Shown here in pieces: positions 7,152-13,415 of a stretch of DNA of 16,722 nt (position 1 is the first letter of the stretch; each line of letters opens with the position of its first letter). A program made the position numbers and the translations under genes. The notes under the pieces were generated by a model. It was not told where the DNA came from. It made no database searches and was given only the letters and a program-made list of their open reading frames with translations. The stretch lies in the NCBI GenBank assembly GCA_002409525.1, contig DHNM01000073.1, forward strand, positions 2,807 to 19,528. The letters are read 5' to 3'. This DNA comes from Eubacterium sp. UBA5416. Its GTDB lineage: Bacteria; Bacillota; Clostridia; Lachnospirales; Lachnospiraceae.

Positions 7152-9713
7152 TTGGATAAGATGGAATATCGCGAAAAGTTGGAAGAGCTGACGGATCTGG
7201 TAGAGCAGCAGGATTACGAAGAAGCTTTAAAGATTGCAGACAGTGTCGACTGGCGGCGTGTTAAAAGCATACGTACTCTTAGCATGGTTGCTGATATTTA
7301 CGAAGTAAATAAAAAGTATAAACGCTGCAAGGAAATATTACTGCTTGCCCGCAGCCGTTCTATGATAGGAAAGATGGTATTATATCGGCTTGTGGAAGTT
7401 TCACTGAAGCTTGGGGAAACAGAGGAAGCAGCTGATTACTACCTGGAGTTTGTAGATGCGGCGCCCAATGATAACTCAAGATTCATACTAAAGTATAAAT
7501 TATATAAAGCACAGCATGCGCCTCTCGAGGACCAGATTGCCATTCTTGAAGATTACAGAGAAAGAGAGTATACAGAACGCTGGGCCTATGAGCTTGCCAG
7601 GCTTTACGCAAAATCCGGCCGTCAGGATAAGTGTATAGAGACATGTGATGATCTGATTTTATGGTTTGCTGAAGGCAGATATGTCCGAAAAGCCATGGAA
7701 CTTAAGATGCAGTATGAACCGCTTTCACCATCACAGCAGCAGCTGTATACAAAAGAGATAAATCGGGAAAAAACAGTCACTGCCGCTGTGAAAGTACCTA
7801 AGAAGCCGGAAACCACCGCTGTATTACCGGTGACGGAAAAACCGCAGGTTAAACATCAGGAAAAAGGATCCGGCGAGCGTCATGAAAAAGTACAGAGTCA
7901 GCCGCATCCCGTGCAGCAGACTAAAGTGCAGGATAAGCAGCGGGAAAAACCACAGAAGAAAAAGAGGCCGAAGCAAAGTACAGAGGAACTTCTTCAGAAG
8001 ATGGACAGCGCAGGGGCAGCAATTACTTCTGAAACAAGTCATGACCGCGCACGGGCAGATGAGCCTGAACGGGACTCAGATTATGAACAGATGCCGGTCA
8101 ATTCACCGGAATTTTTCGGTAAGACGGTAGATCTGAAAAAACAGCTGGAAAAAAGTATCCAGGAAGTTTTTGCCGGTCTTAGACCTGTCCGGGAAGAAGA
8201 ACCGAATAAAGACGAGAGCACTTTACATACCGGTGACACAGGTGTGATCGACATACAGGATCTGGAGCCGGAGAATGTTGAGACAGAAGCAGAGATAGCT
8301 CCGGATTCTTCTAAAAAGATTTTTACAAAAGCGGAACACAAGAAGAAAACTACGGAAGAAACGAATGAGAAGCAGGAGAGGCCAGCTGATGATAATTCTT
8401 CATCAGAAGACTTTGACCTGGATGCATTGCTAAAAGAAACCGCCAGTGATTTCCAGGAGGAGCTGGCAGACGGTGATATTAAGAAGGACGGTGAAGATCA
8501 GAAAGAAACTGATCAAAAAGAGCCCGAGCAGAATGAACCGGATCAAAAAGAATCAGATCAAAAAGAATCCGGCAAAAAATCAGATACAGTTGAATCTGAT
8601 TCCGATAAGGACTCTGAACATCCGGTCGACAATACGAAAGAGGAAAAAACCCGTGTTATTTCTGATATTGCCGAGATGAGACCGGAAGACGAGACTCACG
8701 AGGACTACGAAGAGAACCTGAATACCATTGTAGTACCAGAGATCAAAGAACCGGATGAGGGAAATGAAACGAAGGCCTATAATCCTGTTCGTGAATCCGC
8801 TTCTGATGCAACACGCGAGATCGATCCTGATGATTTGGGCAGCAGAACGAGATCATTCCACACGACTGCAAAAGAGGATTCAAAATCTGTCGAGGAAGTT
8901 CTCCGCGAAGAGACGCCCGAGGAACGCAGGATGAGGATTCTGGGAGGGGGTATTCCTGAAAAGTTCTCTGAAGATCAGAAAAGAATTTTCTCCTATTTTG
9001 CTAAGATACCGGGAATTGACCAGCAGGTTCTTGATGCACTTTCGGGAGTATATGAACATGCAGTAGAAAAGACATCAAAGCATGGAAATATTGCGATCAT
9101 GGGTGGGTATGCTACCGGAAAGAGCAGACTGTCAGACGGTATGATTCTGTCGATCTGTAAGGATCTGGGACTTTCAGCCGCAAAATATGCCCGCATGGAC
9201 TCTTCAGACCTAAATCAGAGAGATCCGGCAGCTGTTGTCGATAAGATGTCGGGAGGATTCTTTCTGATTGAGCGTGCAGGGCTCTTGTATCCGAATATTA
9301 TACAGAAACTGAATAAAGCGATGGAATTTCGAACAGACAGTATGGTCGTAATTATAGAAGATGAGAAGACCAGCATGCGTTCTCTATTGAGAAATAATCC
9401 TGAATTTGCAAAAAAATTCGAAAAAGTAATCTCCATTCCTGTACTTACGAACGATGAGCTGGTGACATTTGCAAGGACTTATGCAAAAGAGAGTGGATAT
9501 AAGATGGATGAAATGGGCGTCCTTGCCCTCTATACACTGATCGGTGATAACCAGACTGTGAATGAGCCGATGACCATCGGCAAGGTGAAAGATATCGTAG
9601 ACAAAGCGATAGTGAAAGCCGGAAAAGGGACAAGGCGTTTCGGACGGAAGATGTCGGGAAAACGGACGGATGACCATAACAGGATTATTCTCTATGAAAA
9701 AGACTTCGAATAA
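7152..9713 (+). CDS. TPR-like N-terminus, acidic disordered linker and CbxX-like AAA domain with altered catalytic residues
   Basis: 853 residues from the TTG at 7152, chosen because GAGGTGA (7140-7146) sits five bases upstream; ATG 7122 is in frame but has no ribosome site. Residues about 1-200 are helical repeats of TPR type (YEEALKIADSVDWRR, RWAYELARLYAKSGRQDKC). Residues about 210-580 are low-complexity, rich in Lys, Glu, Asp, Gln and Ser, and include DQKE-type repeats. Residues about 590-853 resemble the CbxX/CfxQ AAA ATPases: Walker A is GGYATGKS (651-658), the Walker B position reads FFLIERAG (703-710), and LLRNNPEFAKKF stands where the family has a NPGLxSRF motif. Thus the Walker B acids DE appear as E707-R708 and the arginine finger as lysine. 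It may bind ATP but hydrolyse it poorly. No signal peptide or membrane segment is seen. Function is unknown; it may be a regulatory scaffold. It has its own promoter, and rsmA lies 52 bases downstream. Confidence 0.85.
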   Translation: MDKMEYREKLEELTDLVEQQDYEEALKIADSVDWRRVKSIRTLSMVADIYEVNKKYKRCKEILLLARSRSMIGKMVLYRLVEVSLKLGETEEAADYYLEFVDAAPNDNSRFILKYKLYKAQHAPLEDQIAILEDYREREYTERWAYELARLYAKSGRQDKCIETCDDLILWFAEGRYVRKAMELKMQYEPLSPSQQQLYTKEINREKTVTAAVKVPKKPETTAVLPVTEKPQVKHQEKGSGERHEKVQSQPHPVQQTKVQDKQREKPQKKKRPKQSTEELLQKMDSAGAAITSETSHDRARADEPERDSDYEQMPVNSPEFFGKTVDLKKQLEKSIQEVFAGLRPVREEEPNKDESTLHTGDTGVIDIQDLEPENVETEAEIAPDSSKKIFTKAEHKKKTTEETNEKQERPADDNSSSEDFDLDALLKETASDFQEELADGDIKKDGEDQKETDQKEPEQNEPDQKESDQKESGKKSDTVESDSDKDSEHPVDNTKEEKTRVISDIAEMRPEDETHEDYEENLNTIVVPEIKEPDEGNETKAYNPVRESASDATREIDPDDLGSRTRSFHTTAKEDSKSVEEVLREETPEERRMRILGGGIPEKFSEDQKRIFSYFAKIPGIDQQVLDALSGVYEHAVEKTSKHGNIAIMGGYATGKSRLSDGMILSICKDLGLSAAKYARMDSSDLNQRDPAAVVDKMSGGFFLIERAGLLYPNIIQKLNKAMEFRTDSMVVIIEDEKTSMRSLLRNNPEFAKKFEKVISIPVLTNDELVTFARTYAKESGYKMDEMGVLALYTLIGDNQTVNEPMTIGKVKDIVDKAIVKAGKGTRRFGRKMSGKRTDDHNRIILYEKDFE
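8496..8570 (+). repeat. in-frame 15-base tandem repeat (DQKEx)
   Basis: Five consecutive 15-base units encode DQKET, DQKEP, EQNEP, DQKES and DQKES, in the disordered linker of the TPR/AAA-like protein. GATCAAAAAG recurs exactly at 8511, 8541 and 8556. Such in-frame repeats can change copy number without breaking the frame. Confidence 0.8.
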
Positions 9714-9718
9714 TACCG

Positions 9719-9743
9719 GGGACTGGCTGTAAAGGCCGGTCCC
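9719..9743 (+). other. stable hairpin just upstream of the rsmA ribosome site
   Basis: GGGACTGGC (9719-9727) pairs with GCCGGTCCC (9735-9743), nine pairs with one G-T, across a seven-base loop. It lies six bases after the preceding stop codon and seven bases before AAGGAG of rsmA. TGTCTGT follows rather than a T-run, so it is a weak terminator at best; it could partly attenuate rsmA or protect the upstream message. Confidence 0.55.
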
Positions 9744-9765
9744 TGTCTGTAAGGAGATAAAACAC

Positions 9766-10638
9766 ATGGACAGACCGTTACCGAAACTGGGAAATCCCGG
9801 GAATACGATAGAAGTGCTGCAAAAATATAAGTTTAATTTCCAGAAAAAATATGGACAGAACTTTTTGATTGATACACATGTACTTGATAAGATTATAGAT
9901 GCGGCACAGATAGGTCCGGACGACTTTGTGGTAGAGATAGGCCCCGGAATCGGAACGATGACACAGTATCTGGCGTATGCCGCCAGAGAGGTGTGTGCCA
10001 TTGAAATCGACCGGAATCTAATCCCGATCTTACAAGACACATTATCCGGATACGACAATATCACGATATTAAATGAAGATATTCTAAAGATGGACTTAAA
10101 TGCTCTGGCAAGGGAGAAAAACCATGGGAAACCAATCAAGATTGTGGCAAATCTGCCTTACTATATAACGACGCCGATTATCATGGAGCTTTTTGAGCAG
10201 CAAGTACCCCTTGATTCTATTACCGTAATGGTTCAGAAAGAAGTTGCTGTGAGGATGCAGGCAGGCCCGGGGACAAAGGATTACGGGGCATTGTCGCTTG
10301 CTGTGCAGTTTTATTCCAACCCTCAGATTGTGGCATATGTTTCGCCTAACTGTTTTATGCCGCGTCCAAAGGTGGGAAGTGCTGTGATTTGGCTGAAACG
10401 CTACACAAAGATTCCGGTGGAGGTAGCTGATGAGAAATTGATGTTCCGCCTGATTCGCGCGTCATTTAACCAGAGAAGAAAAACTCTGGTAAATGCACTG
10501 ACCAATTCATCCGATCTCCCTTACACAAAGGAGCAGGTGATTCGGGTGGTGGAAATGTGCGGGTTAAAGCCGGCGATTCGAGGAGAAGCATTAGAACTTT
10601 CAGATTTTGCCAGGCTGTCAAATATTTTTAGCGGTTGA
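9766..10638 (+). CDS. rsmA: 16S rRNA (adenine(1518)-N6/adenine(1519)-N6)-dimethyltransferase
   Basis: 290 residues, normal for RsmA/KsgA. It dimethylates two adjacent adenines in the terminal hairpin of 16S rRNA using S-adenosylmethionine, late in small-subunit assembly; loss gives kasugamycin resistance. The family start signature KKYGQNFL is at 27-34, the SAM-binding loop EIGPGIG at 57-63, an acidic ribose-binding residue in AIEIDR, the catalytic NLPYY at 129-133, and the closing FMPRPKVGSAV segment is also present. The start ATG has AAGGAG (9751-9756) nine bases upstream. No promoter is evident in the 52-base gap, so it is probably transcribed with the upstream TPR/AAA-like gene. In Bacillus this gene ends the metG-tatD-yabE-rnmV cluster; here it stands about 2.9 kb before metG. 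Confidence 0.96.
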   Translation: MDRPLPKLGNPGNTIEVLQKYKFNFQKKYGQNFLIDTHVLDKIIDAAQIGPDDFVVEIGPGIGTMTQYLAYAAREVCAIEIDRNLIPILQDTLSGYDNITILNEDILKMDLNALAREKNHGKPIKIVANLPYYITTPIIMELFEQQVPLDSITVMVQKEVAVRMQAGPGTKDYGALSLAVQFYSNPQIVAYVSPNCFMPRPKVGSAVIWLKRYTKIPVEVADEKLMFRLIRASFNQRRKTLVNALTNSSDLPYTKEQVIRVVEMCGLKPAIRGEALELSDFARLSNIFSG

Positions 10639-10648
10639 TATAAAATCA

Positions 10649-10677
10649 AAAGCCAGTCCCTGTGCGGAACTGGCTTT
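10649..10677 (+). terminator. terminator after rsmA
   Basis: AAAGCCAGT (10649-10657) pairs with ACTGGCTTT (10669-10677) over nine positions, 11 bases after the rsmA stop. The downstream stretch is T/A-rich (TCAATTTATATATTT) but not a pure T-run, so termination may be partial. Confidence 0.7.
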
Positions 10678-10726
10678 CAATTTATATATTTACTAAAGGA
10701 AGGAGTGCCGATCCTAAAATCGGCGT

Positions 10727-10786
10727 ATGAAAAAGAAAATTTATAAAACAATCAAACCTGTTTGTCTGATTTATTTTATAATATAA
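10727..10786 (+). CDS. possible 19-residue basic/hydrophobic peptide
   Basis: ATG 10727 to TAA 10784-10786 encodes MKKKIYKTIKPVCLIYFII, five lysines followed by a hydrophobic tail. AAGGAG (10700-10705) lies 21 bases upstream, too far in linear terms, but the hairpin at 10707-10724 fills almost the whole gap and would bring the two close together. No promoter is clear. It could be a membrane-active or leader peptide, or chance. Confidence 0.2.
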   Translation: MKKKIYKTIKPVCLIYFII

Positions 10787-10802
10787 GTATACGAATTAAA
10801 TG

Positions 10803-10836
10803 TGTTCTTTTCATGTTCATCCTGTAAAGAAACAAT
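10803..10836 (+). promoter_or_regulatory. direct-repeat activator box with -10-like element, upstream of the DUF1002 gene
   Basis: TGTTCTT (10803-10809) and TGTTCAT (10814-10820) are 7-base direct repeats separated by four bases. AACAAT (10831-10836) follows after ten bases, in the place of a -10. The geometry (7-4-7, then about 10 bases to the -10) is that of PHO boxes, where a response regulator substitutes for a -35. The same layout recurs at 11922-11955. The regulator is inferred, not shown. Confidence 0.4.
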
Positions 10837-10884
10837 GAACTTTTATTTAGAATTAATTATTTTTGCGCCATTCTCCGGGAAGTA

Positions 10885-10893
10885 TGGTATAAT
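10885..10893 (+). promoter_or_regulatory. extended -10 promoter of the DUF1002 gene
   Basis: TGGTATAAT at 10885-10893 is a perfect extended -10, with no convincing -35 (TTGCGC at 10863-10868 is 19 bases away). Transcription would start near 10900, about 30 bases before the ATG at 10930. Confidence 0.6.
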
Positions 10894-10929
10894 ATTCCAG
10901 CAAGCTACAAAGAAAGGGGTTACAATAAA

Positions 10930-11838
10930 ATGGTTAAAAGTACGAAAAAATTATTGGCAGCATTTTTGTCAGTTGTGACTGCATTTACTGTGTCTGCCGT
11001 ATCGGTTTTTGCAGACCGAGTAGATAAAACTTATCTCTCACTGGGGGCTGATTTAAGTGAGCAGGATAAGAGCAGGGTTCTCGAACTTTTGGATGTAAAG
11101 GAAAGCGATCTGGATGACTATCAGGTAGTCACTGTGACGAATGCGGATGAGCATAAATTTCTTGATTCATACCTGGACGCAAGTGTAATTGGAAGCAGAG
11201 CGCTTTCTTCCGTCAAAGTAGAGCAGAAGAGTTCAGGAAACGGACTGAAAGTGACAACTAAAAATATCACATACTGTACAAAAGTTATGTACCAGAATGC
11301 ACTGGCAACGGCAGGTGTCAAGGATGCGGATATTGTGGTTGCCGGTCCATTCAATATCTCCGGAACGGCAGCTCTGGTTGGAGCAATGGAAGCTTATTCT
11401 GAAATGACGGGAAAAGATTTGGATTCTGATAAAGTGGATACTGCAACAGATGAACTTGTCACAACCAGTAAGGTTGCCGATGAGATAGGCGATCAGGATA
11501 AAGCAGAAGAACTTGTAGGAGCTGTAAAAGATGCAGTCGTCTCTGATGATATTAAAGACCCTGAAAAGATTGAGAGCACAATCAGGGATACAGCGACAAA
11601 ACTTGAAGTTTCTCTCACAGATGAACAGGTTCAGATGATTCGTGACCTGATGGAAAAGATATCAAATCTAGACCTGGATATCAACAGCTTGAAAGAGCAG
11701 GCAAAAGGAATGTATGATAAGCTGAATGGTCTCGATGTGAATCTGGATATCAGTAAAGATGAAGTAAATGGATTTCTTGCAAAGATTGCGAATTGGTTTT
11801 CGGAATTGTGGGATAAAATACAAACGGCACTCCAATGA
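10930..11838 (+). CDS. secreted DUF1002-family protein
   Basis: 302 residues. A classic signal peptide occupies residues 1-28: a lysine-rich start, a hydrophobic core (LLAAFLSVVTAF) and a VFA cleavage site before DRVDK. The mature part carries the family-like stretches TYLSLGADLSEQDK, VVTVTNADEHKFLDSYLD, TKNITYCTKVMYQNALATAG and VVAGPFNISGTAALVGAMEAY. The second half is helical and acidic, ending in an amphipathic segment (FLAKIANWFSELWDKI) that may contact membrane or another protein. I name the family from memory of these blocks; no activity is known to me. The start follows AAAGGGG (10913-10919) by about ten bases. The gene stands alone between the rsmA terminator and a terminator at 12006, and matching direct-repeat boxes lie on both sides of it. 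Confidence 0.8.
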   Translation: MVKSTKKLLAAFLSVVTAFTVSAVSVFADRVDKTYLSLGADLSEQDKSRVLELLDVKESDLDDYQVVTVTNADEHKFLDSYLDASVIGSRALSSVKVEQKSSGNGLKVTTKNITYCTKVMYQNALATAGVKDADIVVAGPFNISGTAALVGAMEAYSEMTGKDLDSDKVDTATDELVTTSKVADEIGDQDKAEELVGAVKDAVVSDDIKDPEKIESTIRDTATKLEVSLTDEQVQMIRDLMEKISNLDLDINSLKEQAKGMYDKLNGLDVNLDISKDEVNGFLAKIANWFSELWDKIQTALQ

Positions 11839-11921
11839 TTAAATGGAATGTATGAAATATATACAAAAAACAGCGGGTAGAGAATTAATAAATGGATGAT
11901 ATTAATAAAGACGTTTCGCTT

Positions 11922-11955
11922 TGTTCATATTATGTTCATAAAAAACTGATACAAT
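11922..11955 (+). promoter_or_regulatory. direct-repeat activator box with -10, downstream of the DUF1002 gene
   Basis: TGTTCAT (11922-11928) and TGTTCAT (11933-11939) are perfect 7-base direct repeats four bases apart. TACAAT (11950-11955) follows ten bases later as a good -10. No -35 is present, which suggests activator dependence of PHO-box type. A transcript would start near 11962 and meet the terminator at 12006-12040. Confidence 0.45.
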
Positions 11956-11961
11956 ACAAGA

Positions 11962-12040
11962 GTTAAAAGGTTATTTGTTTAAACTTTTACCTATTCATAA
12001 TAATTGCCCAGAGCAATATAGCTCTGGGCGCTCCTCTTTT
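11962..12040 (+). ncRNA. possible short RNA of about 75-80 bases
   Basis: A promoter-like box ends at 11955 and a strong hairpin followed by GCTCCTCTTTT ends at 12040, with no ATG-started frame between them. The 5' part can fold through TAAAAG (11964-11969) with CTTTTA (11984-11989). The hairpin with its T-rich tail is better suited to stopping + strand than - strand transcription. The RNA is inferred from signals alone; the region may equally be the 3' end of the DUF1002 message. Confidence 0.25.
12006..12040. terminator. bidirectional terminator between the DUF1002 gene and cobO
   Basis: GCCCAGAGC (12006-12014) and GCTCTGGGC (12021-12029) form nine perfect pairs around AATATA. On the + strand GCTCCTCTTTT follows. 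On the - strand the hairpin lies ten bases after the cobO stop, followed by the AT-rich AATTATTATG. It can therefore serve both convergent transcripts, with the better T-run on the + side. Confidence 0.75.
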
Positions 12041-12572
12041 ACCGCTCAATACCGTTTCTGGCCATAGTTCCCTTGTCGAAGGGGTGTTTTACCTTTTGGA
12101 TGGAGGAGACGTAGTCTGCTACATCGATCAGAGCTTTGCTGGGATCCTGACCGGTGAGAATTATCTCGAGTCCCTTTGGTTTTCGGCAAAGGTAATCCAG
12201 AAGGATTGTTTCATCAAAGAGGTCACTGCTGATTGCATAGATGATTTCATCCAGGAAAAGGACATCATAATTTCCCGATTCTGCCTGGGCAGTGACCTTA
12301 CGAAACCGGGATTCATAAAATGCTCTCCTTTCCTTCTTTTCTTCTGATGACAGCTTAAAACTGAATTTCTCAGAATCCAGGCCATCGACAAATGTAATAT
12401 TGTCTACAGTCTCAAGTACTTTTCGCTCACTTGTCTGATTATTTTTCATAAACTGATAAATAAGTACTTTATAGCCATATCCTGCTGCCCTCGTACATAA
12501 TCCCATTCCACAAGTTGTCTTTCCCTTACCGTTGCCACAGTAAATGTGAATTAGTCCTACCTGTTTATCCAT
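12039..12572 (-). CDS. cobO: corrinoid (cob(I)alamin/cobyrinate diamide) adenosyltransferase, CobO/BtuR type
   Basis: 177 residues. The enzyme transfers the adenosyl group of ATP to the reduced cobalt of a corrinoid, making the adenosylcobamide coenzyme. The P-loop GNGKGKTT is at residues 13-20 after the strand LIHIYC, as typical for CobO/BtuR. Walker B is in DVLFLDEI, followed by the family LILTG-like segment EIILTGQDPS, and the C-terminus ARNGIER matches the conserved ARKGIE-type ending. The start ATG has AGAAGGGG upstream (12580-12587). It has its own promoter (12628-12656) and terminator and no cobalamin-pathway neighbours in view, so it may act in salvage of imported corrinoids. The roughly 50-base leader is too short for a cobalamin riboswitch; an interrupted palindrome lies in it instead. 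Confidence 0.92.
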   Translation of the reverse strand: MDKQVGLIHIYCGNGKGKTTCGMGLCTRAAGYGYKVLIYQFMKNNQTSERKVLETVDNITFVDGLDSEKFSFKLSSEEKKERRAFYESRFRKVTAQAESGNYDVLFLDEIIYAISSDLFDETILLDYLCRKPKGLEIILTGQDPSKALIDVADYVSSIQKVKHPFDKGTMARNGIER

Positions 12573-12588
12573 TTTTATTCCCCTTCTA

Positions 12589-12601
12589 AAGACCTGGTCT
12601 T
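12589..12601. promoter_or_regulatory. 13-base palindrome in the cobO leader, possible operator
   Basis: AAGACC-T-GGTCTT is a perfect inverted repeat between the predicted cobO transcription start (near 12621 on the minus strand) and its ribosome site. The one-base centre makes an RNA hairpin unlikely and favours a binding site for a dimeric regulator. The regulator is unknown. Confidence 0.35.
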
Positions 12602-12627
12602 CTGATCTTTTCTAAGTTTTCACTATG

Positions 12628-12656
12628 ATTATAAATCGTATTTTAATATATATCAA
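12628..12656 (-). promoter_or_regulatory. sigma-A promoter of cobO
   Basis: On the minus strand TTGATA (12656-12651), a 17-base spacer and TATAAT (12633-12628). Both boxes are near perfect, and the start would lie about 50 bases before the cobO ATG. Confidence 0.8.
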
Positions 12657-12660
12657 CTAC

Positions 12661-12691
12661 AAAACGCCGTATGTACATCATACGGCGTTTT
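12661..12691 (-). terminator. terminator of the reverse rubrerythrin gene
   Basis: AAAACGCCGTATG (12661-12673) and CATACGGCGTTTT (12679-12691) form 13 perfect pairs around a five-base loop, 44 bases beyond the rubrerythrin stop on the minus strand. The 3' arm ends in TTTT, as a terminator should, and the symmetric arms could also work on the + strand. Confidence 0.85.
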
Positions 12692-12735
12692 AAGTAAGGG
12701 GAATTATAAGTACTGATTAATGTTGTTGTGTTAGT

Positions 12736-13278
12736 TTATTCGAAATAACGTTTCAGCATTCCTTCAAATGCCTTTCCATGGCGGGCTTCATCTTTAGCCA
12801 TCTCCATAACGGTATCATGAACCGCATCAAATCCGGCTTCCTGCGCGCGTTTTGCGAGGTCCACTTTACCGGACGTGGCACCATTCTCAGCGTCCACACG
12901 CACCTGAAGATTTTCCTTTGTACTGGAACTTAGAACTTCTCCTAACAGTTCAGCGAACTTAGATGCATGCTCGGCTTCTTCGCCGGCTGCTTTTTGATAA
13001 TAGAGACCGACTTCGGGATAACCTTCCCTTACAGCGGCACGAGACATAGCAAGATACATACCTGCCTCAGAGCATTCGCCTTCGAAGTTAGCTCTCAGAT
13101 CTTTCTTGATGTCTTCAGGAGCATCTGCGGCAGATCCTACAACATGTTCAGCAGCCCAGGCTTTCTCATCGGTCTGCTCTTTAAACTTGGATGCGGGGGC
13201 CTTGCAGACCGGGCATTGTTCCGGCAGGTTCTCGCCTTCATAGACATAACCGCATACAGTGCAAACCCATTTTTTCAT
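12736..13278 (-). CDS. reverse rubrerythrin (rubredoxin domain first, then diiron domain)
   Basis: 180 residues. An N-terminal rubredoxin-like iron site, C6-x2-C9 and C22-x2-C25, precedes a ferritin-like diiron helical bundle with E66/E68, E100-E103-H104 (EEAEH) and E164/H167 (DEARH) as likely iron ligands. Classical rubrerythrin has the opposite domain order; this reversed form in clostridia works as an NAD(P)H-linked hydrogen peroxide (and oxygen) reductase in the cytoplasm, fed by a separate oxidoreductase. The start is ATG 13278, directly before the rubredoxin strand KKWVCTVCG and preceded on the minus strand by AAAGGAAG; the longer open frame to 13431 runs through the promoter. A PerR-like site overlaps the -10. 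It is monocistronic, divergent from metG. Confidence 0.94.
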   Translation of the reverse strand: MKKWVCTVCGYVYEGENLPEQCPVCKAPASKFKEQTDEKAWAAEHVVGSAADAPEDIKKDLRANFEGECSEAGMYLAMSRAAVREGYPEVGLYYQKAAGEEAEHASKFAELLGEVLSSSTKENLQVRVDAENGATSGKVDLAKRAQEAGFDAVHDTVMEMAKDEARHGKAFEGMLKRYFE

Positions 13279-13321
13279 ATTCAAAACTTCCTTTCTTGTA
13301 AATAAACAATATTGATAACTG

Positions 13322-13336
13322 TTACTAACATTATAA
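13322..13336 (-). promoter_or_regulatory. PerR-box-like operator of the rubrerythrin gene
   Basis: Read on the minus strand, TTATAATGTTAGTAA matches the Bacillus PerR pattern TTATAATnATTATAA in 11 of 14 fixed positions, with the left half perfect. It overlaps the -10 and the likely transcription start, where a repressor would act. Peroxide control of rubrerythrins by PerR is known in clostridia; the site itself is an inference, weakened by the local AT content. Confidence 0.45.
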
Positions 13337-13361
13337 TACCTGTAATCGACTGCGATGTCAA
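13333..13361 (-). promoter_or_regulatory. sigma-A promoter of the reverse rubrerythrin gene
   Basis: On the minus strand TTGACA (13361-13356), a 17-base spacer and TATTAT (13338-13333). The leader to the ATG at 13278 is about 48 bases. Confidence 0.82.
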
Positions 13362-13386
13362 GAGTTATTTTAAATGAATCTGTATC

Positions 13387-13415
13387 TTTCCAAAAGAGGC
13401 TTTGTATGCTATGAT
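13387..13415 (+). promoter_or_regulatory. probable promoter of metG
   Basis: TTTCCA (13387-13392, four of six), a 17-base spacer and TATGAT (13410-13415, five of six). It would give a leader of about 100 bases. That leader and promoter contain two inverted repeats, CTTTGTA/TACAAAG (13400-13425) and AAGTAC/GTACTT (13470-13484). No T-box or S-box fits in this space. Confidence 0.45.

Larger units (their letters stand above)
10678..10929 (+). other. AT-rich intergenic region between rsmA and the DUF1002 gene
   Basis: About 250 bases without a certain gene. It holds a purine-rich ribosome-site-like stretch (10695-10705), a hairpin of GCCGAT (10707-10712) with ATCGGC (10719-10724), a possible 19-codon frame (10727-10786), a small inverted repeat CAAAC/GTTTG near 10753-10764, a direct-repeat promoter-like box (10803-10836) and the extended -10 promoter (10885-10893). 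No known riboswitch is recognised. Confidence 0.6.

Noticed and set aside
9384..10139. Long minus-strand open frame (251 codons) across the end of the AAA-like gene and rsmA
   Set aside because: It lies opposite two well-supported genes, spans their intergenic gap, has no family resemblance and no ribosome site; it mirrors + strand codon bias.
12573..12660. Cobalamin riboswitch before cobO
   Set aside because: The predicted leader is only about 50 bases and carries no recognisable B12-box.
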